From Sphingomonas leidyi (GTDB taxonomy: Bacteria > Pseudomonadota > Alphaproteobacteria > Sphingomonadales > Sphingomonadaceae): a stretch of 64,000 bases of DNA. The stretch's first letter is position 1, and each line of letters begins with the position of its first letter. This document shows positions 56,710 through 64,000 of the stretch, one piece after another. The stretch is taken from positions 434,001 to 498,000 of the forward strand of contig NZ_JAASQV010000002.1 of the NCBI RefSeq assembly GCF_011761945.1, read 5' to 3'. The notes beneath the pieces are model-generated. The model ran no database searches. It saw nothing but the letters and a program-made list of their open reading frames with translations, and was not told the DNA's origin. Position numbers and translations under genes: made by a program.

Positions 56710-57249
56710 TCAGCCGAGCCCCACCGCTTCCGCCGCCCGCTTCTCCGCCTCGGTATGCAGGTCCCAGAAACTGGCGACATGCGCGCCCGCCAGGCGCTTC
56801 TGCAGCACCGCAAGATGCGCGGCCCAGCCGCCGCCGAAGCTGCGCGCATCCTCGGGCCCGCGCAGGCGGTTGTGCGTGAGGACGAGGCGGGTGCGATCGG
56901 AAGCGAAGGCAAACAGCTCGATCGTCACCTCCCCGGCCTCGCCATTGTCCCAGGTGAAGGCGAGGAGATGCGGCGGCTCGATCTTGAGGATGGTCTCCGA
57001 CCAGGCCTTGCCCTCATATTCGGCGTAGCGCTCGGGATTGGGCACATCGTCGTCGGACAGGTCCTGATGGTTGAAGGTCAGGCCAAGCTTGCCGCCCACC
57101 TGCGGCTCGGTGGGTCCGCCCATGAACCAGCGGGCGCGCAGCTCCGGATCGACCAGATATTGCCACACCGTCTCGATCGGCGCGGCCAGGTCGCGCTCGA
57201 AGCGGAGCATCTGCGGGGTGATCGTGTCGGCAGTCAGCGTGTCAGCCAT
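56710..57249 (-). CDS. AHSA1/SRPBCC domain protein
   Basis: A 179-residue START-like (SRPBCC/AHSA1) protein. FERDLAAPIETVWQYLVDPELRARWF is the N-terminal signature, followed by KAWSETILKIEPPHLLAFTW and the C-terminal helix SFGGGWAAHLAVLQKRLAG. It probably binds a hydrophobic ligand. Its start overlaps the neighbouring SRPBCC gene by 8 bases. It is the last gene of an ArsR-VOC-SRPBCC-SRPBCC operon; such regulators commonly control AHSA1 genes. Confidence 0.9.
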   Translation of the reverse strand: MADTLTADTITPQMLRFERDLAAPIETVWQYLVDPELRARWFMGGPTEPQVGGKLGLTFNHQDLSDDDVPNPERYAEYEGKAWSETILKIEPPHLLAFTWDNGEAGEVTIELFAFASDRTRLVLTHNRLRGPEDARSFGGGWAAHLAVLQKRLAGAHVASFWDLHTEAEKRAAEAVGLG

Positions 57250-57688
57250 TTTCCGTCTCCGTGATACGGCCCAGGCTTTCGAGGATCATCGTCCAGCCCT
57301 TGCGGGTCTGTTCCTCATAGCTTGCCCAGGCGGGGTCCATTTCATGGGTGAGCGTCAATGTGCAGCCCATGGGCGTGGGCGCGATGTCGATCGCGACGCG
57401 CGTCCACTCCCCCTCCTCCGCCGGATCGGCCGAGAAGAGGAAGACGAGGCGGCGCGGGCGGTCGATCGCCTCGAACCGGAGGCGGTGATGGGCATCGCCT
57501 CCGGCGCGCCGTTCGACGATCAGCCCCCGGCCGCCGATCCGGGCATCGATCTCGCAGCGGACCATCTCGCCCTCGGGCGTGGCGAAGAGGAAGCGCGCCG
57601 CCTGCCCGGGATCGAGCCAGGCGTCGAACACCCGCTCCGGGTTCGCCGCGAACGTGCGGGTGACGGTGAGGATCACCGGCGCGCTCAT
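57242..57688 (-). CDS. SRPBCC domain protein
   Basis: A 148-residue SRPBCC protein. It starts VTRTFAANPERVFDAWLDPG, then RCEIDARIGGRGLIV, GCTLTLTHEM and a helix RKGWTMILESLG. It shares the AHSA1 pattern with its downstream neighbour but differs in length. Its ATG overlaps the VOC gene's stop (ATGA), placing it third in the ArsR-led operon. Confidence 0.88.
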   Translation of the reverse strand: MSAPVILTVTRTFAANPERVFDAWLDPGQAARFLFATPEGEMVRCEIDARIGGRGLIVERRAGGDAHHRLRFEAIDRPRRLVFLFSADPAEEGEWTRVAIDIAPTPMGCTLTLTHEMDPAWASYEEQTRKGWTMILESLGRITETENG

Positions 57689-58080
57689 GCCAGATTGACC
57701 TGCCAGGAGACGCCGAACCGGTCGTTCGCCCAGCCGAACCGGCTGCTCCAGCCATAATCATCGGGCGGCATCAGCACGCCGCCCTCCGCGGACAAGGCCG
57801 CGAACAGCCGGTCGAACGCCGCGCGATCCTTCACGTCGAGGAAGAAGGACCAGGACGGCGTGAAATCGAAGCCATGGGCGATGAAGCTGTCATGGACCAT
57901 CACCTTCTGCCCCGCGATCACCGCATGGGCGCGCAGGATGGTGCCTTCGGGCCCCGGCCCGTCGGGGCCGAAACGCTCGACCGATTCGATCCGGCTGCCG
58001 GGCACGGTCTCGACATAGAAATCGAGCGCCGCCTGGCCCTTGCCGCCCTGGAACATCAGAAAGGGCGTGGCATGCGTCAT
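57685..58080 (-). CDS. VOC family (PhnB-type) protein
   Basis: A 131-residue glyoxalase-fold protein of the PhnB/3-demethylubiquinone methyltransferase-like group. LMFQGGKGQAALDFYVETVPG begins the domain, and DRAAFDRLFAALSAEGGVLMPPDDYGW and RFGVSWQVNLA end it. PhnB-like proteins usually lack the full metal site. Its start overlaps the ArsR gene's stop (ATGA). It is the second gene of the operon. Confidence 0.87.
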   Translation of the reverse strand: MTHATPFLMFQGGKGQAALDFYVETVPGSRIESVERFGPDGPGPEGTILRAHAVIAGQKVMVHDSFIAHGFDFTPSWSFFLDVKDRAAFDRLFAALSAEGGVLMPPDDYGWSSRFGWANDRFGVSWQVNLA

Positions 58081-58412
58081 TCGGGCTTCTCCCGCTGGTC
58101 CGCGGCGATGATCGCTTCGAGCGCATCGAGGCGGACGGTCCAGAACTTCTCCCATTGCTTCAGCCATTTATCGGCCTCGGCAAGCGGATCGGGCTTCAAG
58201 GCACACATATAGCTGCGTCCCACCTTGCGGCGGGCGACGAGGCCCGCCCCTTCGAGCACCTTCACATGCTTGGCCGCCCCGGCGAACGTCATCGAGAAAG
58301 GCTCGGCCAGCTCGCCGATCGATTTCTCGCCGAGCGAGAGATGCGCGAGCATGCCGCGCCGCGTGGGATCGGCAAGGGCGTGAAAGGTGGCGTCGAGTCG
58401 ATATTCAACCAT
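58077..58412 (-). CDS. ArsR-family transcriptional regulator
   Basis: A 111-residue winged-helix regulator of the ArsR type. ATFHALADPTRRGMLAHLSLGEKSIGELAEPF with the HTH FAGAAKHVKVLEGAGLVARRK is the standard pattern. It has no obvious metal-binding cysteine pair, so it senses something else. It leads the ArsR-VOC-SRPBCC-SRPBCC operon. Two palindromic sites overlap and precede its start, consistent with autoregulation. Confidence 0.93.
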   Translation of the reverse strand: MVEYRLDATFHALADPTRRGMLAHLSLGEKSIGELAEPFSMTFAGAAKHVKVLEGAGLVARRKVGRSYMCALKPDPLAEADKWLKQWEKFWTVRLDALEAIIAADQREKPE

Positions 58413-58460
58413 GTGGTTTAATATCTCATCGGCAGCAGGAATAGTCAACCGATCGGTTGA
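58403..58460. promoter_or_regulatory. Two operator-like palindromes at the ArsR gene start
   Basis: A perfect 16-bp palindrome TCAACCGATCGGTTGA lies at 58445-58460. A second inverted repeat TTCAACC-ATGT-GGTTTAA (one mismatch) lies at 58404-58421 and covers the ATG. Both share the CAACC/GGTT arms, so they look like two sites for one protein, most likely the ArsR regulator itself. No promoter hexamers were placed with confidence. Confidence 0.7.
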
Positions 58461-58579
58461 ATATTTTCGACAGGGCTGCACCGCTTCCGCGGCGACACGG
58501 CTTCGGGCGCGACAAGGGGCCCGGCGGAGTCGCGCATGCGCGGACCCCGTCGGCGACAATCCCGGATTTGAAGCGGAGT

Positions 58580-59488
58580 CTAGGCGTCTGTCGGCATGGG
58601 CGCGCGGGCAGCGCGGAGGCTGTCCCAGGCATAGAGTGCGCAACCCGCCCAGATCAGCGCGAAAGTGATCAGGTGGACGGTGCGCAGCGGCTCGCCCAGC
58701 GCGATCGCGACGAAGAACTGGATGGTCGGCGCGATATATTGGAGCAGCCCCAGCCTCGAGAGCGGCATCAGCCGCGCGGCGGCGGCGAACATCAGCAGCG
58801 GCGTCGCGGTGATCACGCCCGCGGCGAGGAGCAGCGCGTTCTGCCCGGCCGACACGCCGAAGCCGCTCGTCCCCTGTCCCGCGGTGTAGACCAGCCATGC
58901 GGCGGCGAAGGGGACCAGCAGGACTGTCTCGACGGTGAGCCCGCCCAGCGAATCGATCGCCACCACCTTGCGGACCAGCCCGTACAGGCCGAAGCTGAAG
59001 GCGAGCGCAAGCGAGATCAGGATCGCCCCGCCGCCGTCGAGCGCCATCACCAGCACGCCGGCACCGGCCACCGCGATCGCCGCTCCCTGCCAGCGCCGCA
59101 GCCGCTCGCCGAGTACGAGCATGCCGAGCGCGACATTGACCAGCGGATTGATGAAATAGCCCAGGCTCGCCTCCAGCACATGGCCGGTCTCGACCGACCA
59201 GATATAGACGAACCAGTTGATCGCGATCAGCGTGGCGCTGGCGCAGAGCAGCAACAGGGTGCGCCCGCGCGCCGCGCGCCAGATCGGGCCCGCCCGGCCG
59301 AGCGCGAAGACCAGCACGCCGAGGAACAGCACCGACCAGACGATGCGGTGCGCCAGGATCTGCAGCGCCGGCACGCTGGCCAGGACGTGGAAATAGAGCG
59401 GCAGGAAGCCCCAGATGCCATAGGCGCCGATGGCGAGGGCGAGGCCCTTGTGCCCGGATGCGCGTCCGGTAGCGGTGGTGCTGGTCAT
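58580..59488 (-). CDS. rarD: RarD-like EamA transporter
   Basis: A 302-residue membrane protein with ten predicted spans (EamA/RarD family). The conserved RarD features are GAYGIWGFLPLYFHVLA, AHRIVWSVLFL, INWFVYIWSV, LGYFINPLVNVALGMLVL and QYIAPTIQFFVA. Named RarD for chloramphenicol sensitivity; its physiological substrate is not established. ATG is at the start of the last cytosolic segment before span 1. It is divergent from the gene at 59604. Confidence 0.9.
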   Translation of the reverse strand: MTSTTATGRASGHKGLALAIGAYGIWGFLPLYFHVLASVPALQILAHRIVWSVLFLGVLVFALGRAGPIWRAARGRTLLLLCASATLIAINWFVYIWSVETGHVLEASLGYFINPLVNVALGMLVLGERLRRWQGAAIAVAGAGVLVMALDGGGAILISLALAFSFGLYGLVRKVVAIDSLGGLTVETVLLVPFAAAWLVYTAGQGTSGFGVSAGQNALLLAAGVITATPLLMFAAAARLMPLSRLGLLQYIAPTIQFFVAIALGEPLRTVHLITFALIWAGCALYAWDSLRAARAPMPTDA

Positions 59489-59603
59489 GCGGGCTCCTTG
59501 CGCGGGCGGGCGCCGCGGCGCAAGCAAGGCCGGCTTGGGACCGCCAAAGCGATTGCACGGAAACGCTTCCCCGCTAGGCTGTCGCCGGGAACTGGGGGAA
59601 ATC

Positions 59604-60542
59604 ATGTCGGACAATTGGGATGAGGAAGGCCCGCACGGCCATCCGCTGATCGCGACTCTGGCCGGGGGCGCCGTGCTGGTGCTCGCGGCGTTGCTGGGGC
59701 CGCGCTTCGGCTCGCCGTTGCCGTTGCCGGCGCTGCTGATCGGCGGCGCCGCGGCGGGGCTGGTGCTATGGCTGATCGGCTTTCTGGCGACGACGCGGCA
59801 CGCGAATCTGGGATGGAAGCTCGGCTCGCTGGCCTTGCTGATCGGCGCCGGCGCCGGCGCGGCGGCGATCGCGCACGGCCAGTTCCAGACCCAGTCGCGC
59901 GCCGACGCAAGCAGCTTCGCCGAGATCGAACTGGCAGCGGACGGCACCCCGCTCCTGCCCGCCGGCGCCGCCGGCCGCGGGCCCGTCTCGCAGCTCTATG
60001 CCGATGCGCTGCAGGCCGATGTCGTCGCGCAGCGCGCCTTTGCCGATGCCTTGGCCAAGTTCGGCGCGGGCGCGCTCAACAGCCCCTATCTGCTTCAGCA
60101 GAACCCGCATGCGATCGGCAACTGCAAGGCGATCGAGCCGATCCGTGCGCTTGCCGGCGAGCAGAGCCTGGCGCGCACCGCGCGGCGCAAGGCCCTGGCC
60201 GAAGCGATCGGTAGCGCGAGCCTGCCCCGGGCGGCCAAGCTGGGCATCGCCAGGATCGCCGGCGACGCGGCGACGGATCCGCTGCTCGCCAACCAGCAGG
60301 CGATGCTCGACGCCACTGCCGAGCTGTGCGCGCTGCTCGCCCGCAGGAGCTGGTACAACGCCAATGGCTATTTCGGCTTCCGCAACGGCGCCGATGCCGC
60401 GGCCTTTGCCGCGCTGGGCGCCAGGCGCCGGGCGGTGGCGGAGGAAACGGGCGCGATCGACCGGGATGCCCGCGCGCGCATCACCGCCGGCCGCGACCAG
60501 GTACGCGACGCGCTCAGCCGCTCGATCTACGCCAGGGAGTAG
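59604..60542 (+). CDS. Membrane protein of unknown function
   Basis: A 312-residue protein. Residues 17-35, 42-62 and 70-88 are membrane spans, followed by a polar domain of about 210 residues with helical Ala-rich stretches and NSPYLLQQNPHAIGNCKA and SWYNANGYFGFRNG motifs. Two cysteines (GNCKAI, ELCALL) may pair. I do not recognise the family. GGGGGA precedes the ATG. It is convergent with the YciI gene. Confidence 0.65.
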   Translation: MSDNWDEEGPHGHPLIATLAGGAVLVLAALLGPRFGSPLPLPALLIGGAAAGLVLWLIGFLATTRHANLGWKLGSLALLIGAGAGAAAIAHGQFQTQSRADASSFAEIELAADGTPLLPAGAAGRGPVSQLYADALQADVVAQRAFADALAKFGAGALNSPYLLQQNPHAIGNCKAIEPIRALAGEQSLARTARRKALAEAIGSASLPRAAKLGIARIAGDAATDPLLANQQAMLDATAELCALLARRSWYNANGYFGFRNGADAAAFAALGARRRAVAEETGAIDRDARARITAGRDQVRDALSRSIYARE

Positions 60543-60548
60543 CGGGGT

Positions 60549-60848
60549 TCAGGCAGCGGGCCGCACCGGGTTCGCCGCCTCGCGCCCGAGCACCGTGTTC
60601 CAGGGCAGCACGTCCCAGCCCGTCACCAGTCCGTTCGCGACATAGGGATCGGCCCGGGCAAAGGCCCGCGCGGCTGCCTCGCTGGAAAAGAGCAGCAGGG
60701 CGCTCTCGGGCGGATCGCCGACCGCGCCGCCCAGGATCAGCGCGCCCGTATCGGCGCTTTCCCAGGCCAGGGCCAGATGCGCGTCGCGGAAGCCGGCGCG
60801 GCGTTCGAGATAGTCGGGCGCGATGGCGTAGCGCAGGATCCAGTGCAT
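60549..60848 (-). CDS. YciI-like protein
   Basis: A 99-residue YciI-type protein. MHWILRYAIAPDYLERRAGFRDAHLALA with the conserved His region, then GGAVGDPPESALLLFSS and ADPYVANGLVTGWDVLPWN. YciI family proteins have a ferredoxin-like fold and an unknown role, with a proposed His/Asp active site. It starts one base after the PP2C-like stop and ends the operon that begins at the E2 gene. Confidence 0.88.
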   Translation of the reverse strand: MHWILRYAIAPDYLERRAGFRDAHLALAWESADTGALILGGAVGDPPESALLLFSSEAAARAFARADPYVANGLVTGWDVLPWNTVLGREAANPVRPAA

Positions 60849-60849
60849 C

Positions 60850-61674
60850 TCAGCCTCCGATGCGGAGCCACAGGGCCGTGGCGTCGTCCGATGCCTTGAA
60901 CCGCGGAAAGCGCGCGCAGGCGGCATCCGCGCGCTCGATCGCCCGCAGCTCCTCCGCGATGGCGGCAAGGCCGCGGGCGCGGATCGCCTCCACCAGCGCG
61001 GTATCGTCATAGGCGGCATAGCTGTCGATCAGCGCGGCATAGCCGTCGCTCATCAGGAAGACCTCGTCGCCGGGGGCGCAGGCGATGCCGGCGGTATCGA
61101 CTTGCGCCATGTGCTCGGGATCCACGCTGAGCACGCGCATGCCGGGCCGGCCGCGCGTCGCGCGGAGATTGGCGAGGATCGGCGCCGAGCGCTTGGGGCT
61201 GCCCAGGCCATGCTCGGCCAGGCTGGCGGCACGCTCCGCCTCGGAATTGCGGATCTCCCGCTCCGGACCGAGCCGCACGACCCCGCCGCCCGAGCGGAGA
61301 AAGCCGACGCAATCGCCCAGCCAGCCGATCTCGAGCCCCTCCGCGCCGAGCCGGACGGCGAGCGCCGAGGCAAGGGGATATTCCCAGCGATCCTCGGGAT
61401 CGCGCGTGCGATCGCGTTCCCAGGCGGCCAGGATATGCGCGGCGACATCGGCATAGAGCGTGCCGATCGTCGCAGCGCCGGACCCGGTGAACGCCGCCTG
61501 CGCCACGCTCGCCAGCCAGGCCGCGCCGCCCTGGGCGCCGACCAGCCCCGGCGGACCGAGATCGGTGGCGCCGTCGATCACCCAGGCATGGGCGCGCGCG
61601 AAGCCCGCACGGTCGTCATTGGGAACGGAGACATCGCCGGCGAGGCTGATCGACTGGAGGAGATCGAAGTGCAT
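60850..61674 (-). CDS. PP2C-like serine/threonine phosphatase
   Basis: A 274-residue PP2C-fold protein. Metal-binding aspartates are in NDDRAGFARAHAWVIDGATDL, GWLGDCVGFL, FLMSDGYAAL and the terminal SDDATALWL, the four acid motifs of the PPM family. The family usually has DGHGG, so this is a divergent, short bacterial member. It may dephosphorylate proteins. It lies between the acetyltransferase and YciI in an operon. Confidence 0.82.
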   Translation of the reverse strand: MHFDLLQSISLAGDVSVPNDDRAGFARAHAWVIDGATDLGPPGLVGAQGGAAWLASVAQAAFTGSGAATIGTLYADVAAHILAAWERDRTRDPEDRWEYPLASALAVRLGAEGLEIGWLGDCVGFLRSGGGVVRLGPEREIRNSEAERAASLAEHGLGSPKRSAPILANLRATRGRPGMRVLSVDPEHMAQVDTAGIACAPGDEVFLMSDGYAALIDSYAAYDDTALVEAIRARGLAAIAEELRAIERADAACARFPRFKASDDATALWLRIGG

Positions 61675-61683
61675 GGCCCCGGT

Positions 61684-62190
61684 CTACACCGGCTTTGGGA
61701 CGCTCCGCACCATGTAACGCGCATGCGGGCCATAACTGGAAAGCTTGGCCTGGAGGGCCGGGCTGCCCATCGGCGCGAAGCCCTGGGCCTGCCAGAAGGC
61801 GGCGGATTCGTTCACCGACACCAGCGCGATCGGCGCGTCGATCCCGGCGAACAACAGGTCGAGCCCCGCCCGCGCATTGCCGCCGCCGCGCGCTTCGGGA
61901 AGCAGCGCCAGGTCGTGGAGATACCAGCTGTCCCGATTCGACGGCAGCGCCCCCAGCAGCGTATCGAGCGGCGGGATCGCCTCCAGCGGCCAGGGATAGG
62001 CGATCAGATAGCCGGCCACCCGCCCCTCGCCCGCCAGCACGAAACAGGTGTCGGGCGCAAGCGCGAGCCGCTCGACGAAACAGGCGCGGCCTTCGGGATG
62101 GTCGGGAAAGGCGACACGGGCCACCGCGACGACACCGTCGAGATCGCCCGCCGTCATCGGCCGCCACTGAAGCAAGTCCTGCATTGCCAT
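61684..62190 (-). CDS. GNAT family N-acetyltransferase
   Basis: A 168-residue GNAT protein. The fold is recognisable from WRPMTAGDLDGVVAVARVAFPDHPE, YLHDLALLPEARGGGNARAGLDLL (the acetyl-CoA pyrophosphate loop R/QGxGxA variant) and ALVSVNESAAFWQAQGFAPM. Acetyl acceptor unknown. It starts 3 bases after the MAPEG gene's stop, in a co-directional series downstream of the E2 gene. Confidence 0.9.
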   Translation of the reverse strand: MAMQDLLQWRPMTAGDLDGVVAVARVAFPDHPEGRACFVERLALAPDTCFVLAGEGRVAGYLIAYPWPLEAIPPLDTLLGALPSNRDSWYLHDLALLPEARGGGNARAGLDLLFAGIDAPIALVSVNESAAFWQAQGFAPMGSPALQAKLSSYGPHARYMVRSVPKPV

Positions 62191-62193
62191 ATC

Positions 62194-62766
62194 CTAGCGG
62201 CGGAGCACCCGGAAGAGCCAGAGCTCGATCAACGCGAAGGGGCCGAGCAGCGCCGCCACGCCGGGCCAGCCGGCCAGATCGAACCCGAATCGACCGACGC
62301 CCCAGAGCAGCACGACCATCCCGAGGAACATCGAATAGACGCCGAGCCCGCGCCACAGCGGATGGATGTGATAGCCGACCCACCATGCCCAGCGCCCGAG
62401 CGTCCAGACGATCGCGGTGGCGGCGATGAGGCGCAGGTCGGGCTCGTAATGGGCGAGCAGGAACAGGCCCGGCAGCAGCACCGCCAGCTGCTCGAGCGTG
62501 TTCTGGATATAGCGCTGGTTGACGACCAACCGCGGCGAATCGGCGCCGGCCAGCGGATCGATCGAGCGGTGGAACAGCCGCTCATGCGCGACCGCCTCGA
62601 TGCCGGGCACGAGCGCGAGCAGCACCACCGCGCCCGAGCATTGGAGCGCGAACAGCATCGGCTGGGCCGCGATCGGCGGCAAGCCGTGGCGCAGCGCCAG
62701 CCACAAGCCGATCGCGACGGGGAGCGAGGCGGCGACGGCACCGGCGATGGTGGCCCGCCCCGCCAT
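62194..62766 (-). CDS. MAPEG family membrane protein
   Basis: A 190-residue four-helix membrane protein. The MAPEG hallmark NQRYIQNTLEQLAVLLPGLF is present in the second helix region, and further spans lie near residues 8-28, 35-55, 105-130 and 145-185. MAPEG proteins are glutathione-dependent membrane enzymes or relatives; no activity can be named here. It begins 2 bases after the E2 stop. Confidence 0.83.
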   Translation of the reverse strand: MAGRATIAGAVAASLPVAIGLWLALRHGLPPIAAQPMLFALQCSGAVVLLALVPGIEAVAHERLFHRSIDPLAGADSPRLVVNQRYIQNTLEQLAVLLPGLFLLAHYEPDLRLIAATAIVWTLGRWAWWVGYHIHPLWRGLGVYSMFLGMVVLLWGVGRFGFDLAGWPGVAALLGPFALIELWLFRVLRR

Positions 62767-62768
62767 GC

Positions 62769-64000
62769 TCAGTCGGCGAACAGGAGGACAGGGGTTTCGA
62801 GCAGCTTCCGCACCGCCTGGACGAAGCTCGCCGCATCCCAGCCATCGACGACGCGGTGGTCGCAGCTGATCGACAGGTTCATCAGCTTGGCGCGGACGAT
62901 CTCGTCGCCCTGGAAGATGGGACGCTCGACGATTTTGTTCGGCCCGATGATCGCCACTTCGGGCCGGTTGATCACCGGCGTGGTGGCGATGCCGCCGAGC
63001 GGGCCGAGCGACGTGACGGTGAGGGTGGAGCCCGACAGCTCCTCCGACTTGGCCTTGCCGGTGCGCGCCGCCTCGGCCAGGCGGCTGATCTCGGCGGCGA
63101 GCTGCCAGACATTCTTGTCCTGCGCGTCGCGGATCACCGGCACCATCAGCCCGGCATCGGTCTGCGCCGCCATGCCGAGATGCACCCGGCCGTGGCGCGT
63201 GACCACGCCGGCCTCGTCGTCATAGCGCGCATTGATCATCGGGAAATCGGGCAGCGCCCGGCAGATCGCGACGATCAGGAACGGCAACATGGTCAGCTTG
63301 GGGCGCGCCCCGCGATTGTCGTTGAGGTCGCCGCGCATCGCCTCGAGCGCCGTGACGTCGATCTCGTCGACATAAGTGAAGTGCGGGATGGCGCGCTTCG
63401 AGGCGGCCATGTTCTCGGCGATGCGGCGGCGCATGCCGATGACCTTGATCGGCTGGTCGTCGCGGGCCCGCGACGCGTGCGGAGCGTGATAGCCCTGGGC
63501 GCTGCCATAGCGCAGATAGGCGTCGAGATCGGCGTGGCGGATGTGGTTGCCGTCCGCCTTCACCACGGCGAGATCGATGCCGAGATCCTTGGCGCGGGCA
63601 CGGACCGCGGGCGAGGCGAGGACCTGCCTGTGGGCGGCGGGCTCGGGTGCCGCGACCGGCACGGGTTCCGGAGCGGACGCGGGCACGCGTGCCGGAGCGG
63701 CCTCCACGACCTCTTCCACGCGGGGCGCCTCTGCCTCGACCTGCCGCTCGACCGGAGCCTCGGCAGCCACCGGCGCAGTCTCGGCGGCGTCGCCCTCGAC
63801 TTCGATCACCATCAGCGCCGAGCCGATCGCCACCATCTCGCCGACTTCGCCGGCCAGCTCGACCACCACGCCGGAGACGGGCGATTCCATCTCGACCGTG
63901 GCCTTGTCGGTCATCATGTCGGCGACCTGCTGGTCCTCCGACACCTTGTCGCCGATCTTGACGTGCCAGGCGACGATCTCGGCCTCGGCAATGCCTTCGC
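62769..64000 (-). CDS. 2-oxoacid dehydrogenase E2 (dihydrolipoamide acyltransferase), 5' end outside window
   Basis: The E2 component of a branched-chain 2-oxoacid (or pyruvate) dehydrogenase. The lipoyl domain (lipoyl Lys in MMTDKATVEMESP) is visible from about its second strand, and the rest lies beyond the window. The peripheral-subunit-binding domain follows (RARAKDLGIDLAVVKADG). The catalytic domain ends with SCDHRVVDGWDAASF (HxxxDG). At least 409 residues are visible. The presence of one lipoyl domain and the binding-domain sequence suggest the BCKDH type. The E1 and E3 genes would lie upstream, outside. Confidence 0.92.
   Translation of the reverse strand, partial: EGIAEAEIVAWHVKIGDKVSEDQQVADMMTDKATVEMESPVSGVVVELAGEVGEMVAIGSALMVIEVEGDAAETAPVAAEAPVERQVEAEAPRVEEVVEAAPARVPASAPEPVPVAAPEPAAHRQVLASPAVRARAKDLGIDLAVVKADGNHIRHADLDAYLRYGSAQGYHAPHASRARDDQPIKVIGMRRRIAENMAASKRAIPHFTYVDEIDVTALEAMRGDLNDNRGARPKLTMLPFLIVAICRALPDFPMINARYDDEAGVVTRHGRVHLGMAAQTDAGLMVPVIRDAQDKNVWQLAAEISRLAEAARTGKAKSEELSGSTLTVTSLGPLGGIATTPVINRPEVAIIGPNKIVERPIFQGDEIVRAKLMNLSISCDHRVVDGWDAASFVQAVRKLLETPVLLFAD

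Overview
The window is a 64 kb piece of an alphaproteobacterial chromosome, most likely a sphingomonad (Sphingomonas or a close relative). Base composition is GC-rich throughout. The supporting signs are a circularly permuted two-piece tmRNA gene, a stand-alone NDUFS4-type complex I subunit, the rimP-nusA-ylxR-infB order with a YlxR/L7Ae fusion, a DciA-type helicase loader and a DUF6491 protein. Genes are dense, many start on the preceding stop codon (ATGA, TGATG, GTGA, TTGA junctions), and no transposase, integrase, prophage or CRISPR array is visible.

Layout. 1-3.1 kb: the end of a LOG-family gene, then a complete yfiR-yfiN-yfiB-like c-di-GMP module. 3.1-6.2 kb: an NTF2-like protein, a membrane cytochrome c, prephenate dehydratase and an HTH/membrane-protein pair with a large palindromic operator. 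6.2-9.4 kb (minus): mutY, a serine hydrolase, nudC. 9.5-17.4 kb (plus): dciA, two tandem DsbA-like genes, smc, a tiny membrane peptide, a secreted protein, sseB, a PLP enzyme. 17.5-22.2 kb (minus): chorismate mutase, a lipoprotein and a GH130-GH13-glycosyltransferase carbohydrate cluster. 22.3-26.3 kb: polyprenyl synthase, hrpB and the NDUFS4 homologue. 26.3-29.6 kb (minus): lemA, three TPM-domain proteins and a Nudix hydrolase. 29.7-32.4 kb: mscL, an Rrf2 regulator, ssrA and a RelA/SpoT-fold protein beside ssrA. 32.5-36.3 kb: an oxidoreductase operon (AKR, cupin, tautomerase, ADH) with a divergent LysR regulator. 36.4-48.8 kb (minus): the core translation/RNA block rimP, nusA, tautomerase, ylxR, infB, thioesterase, rbfA, tdk, DUF6491, truB, rpsO, pnp. 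49.2-54.0 kb: a sugar dehydrogenase lipoprotein, two thioesterases, and an unrecognised unit of a 53-residue peptide, two related cupin-like/helical-repeat proteins and a pseudo-response regulator. 54.0-64.0 kb: enoyl-CoA hydratase, thiolase, an ArsR-SRPBCC operon with clear operators, RarD, and an operon led by a 2-oxoacid dehydrogenase E2 gene cut by the window end.

Most of the window is ordinary core genome. The places that stand out are: (i) the unit at 51.3-54.0 kb, where a short peptide gene is translationally coupled to two paralogous cupin-like proteins, one with an intact HxHxxH site and one without; (ii) the RelA/SpoT-fold protein next to ssrA, with a short direct repeat and hairpin between them; (iii) a palindromic element inserted in frame inside truB, with a similar element filling the gap between infB and the next gene; and (iv) a probable CTG start codon coupling a TPM-domain lipoprotein to lemA.
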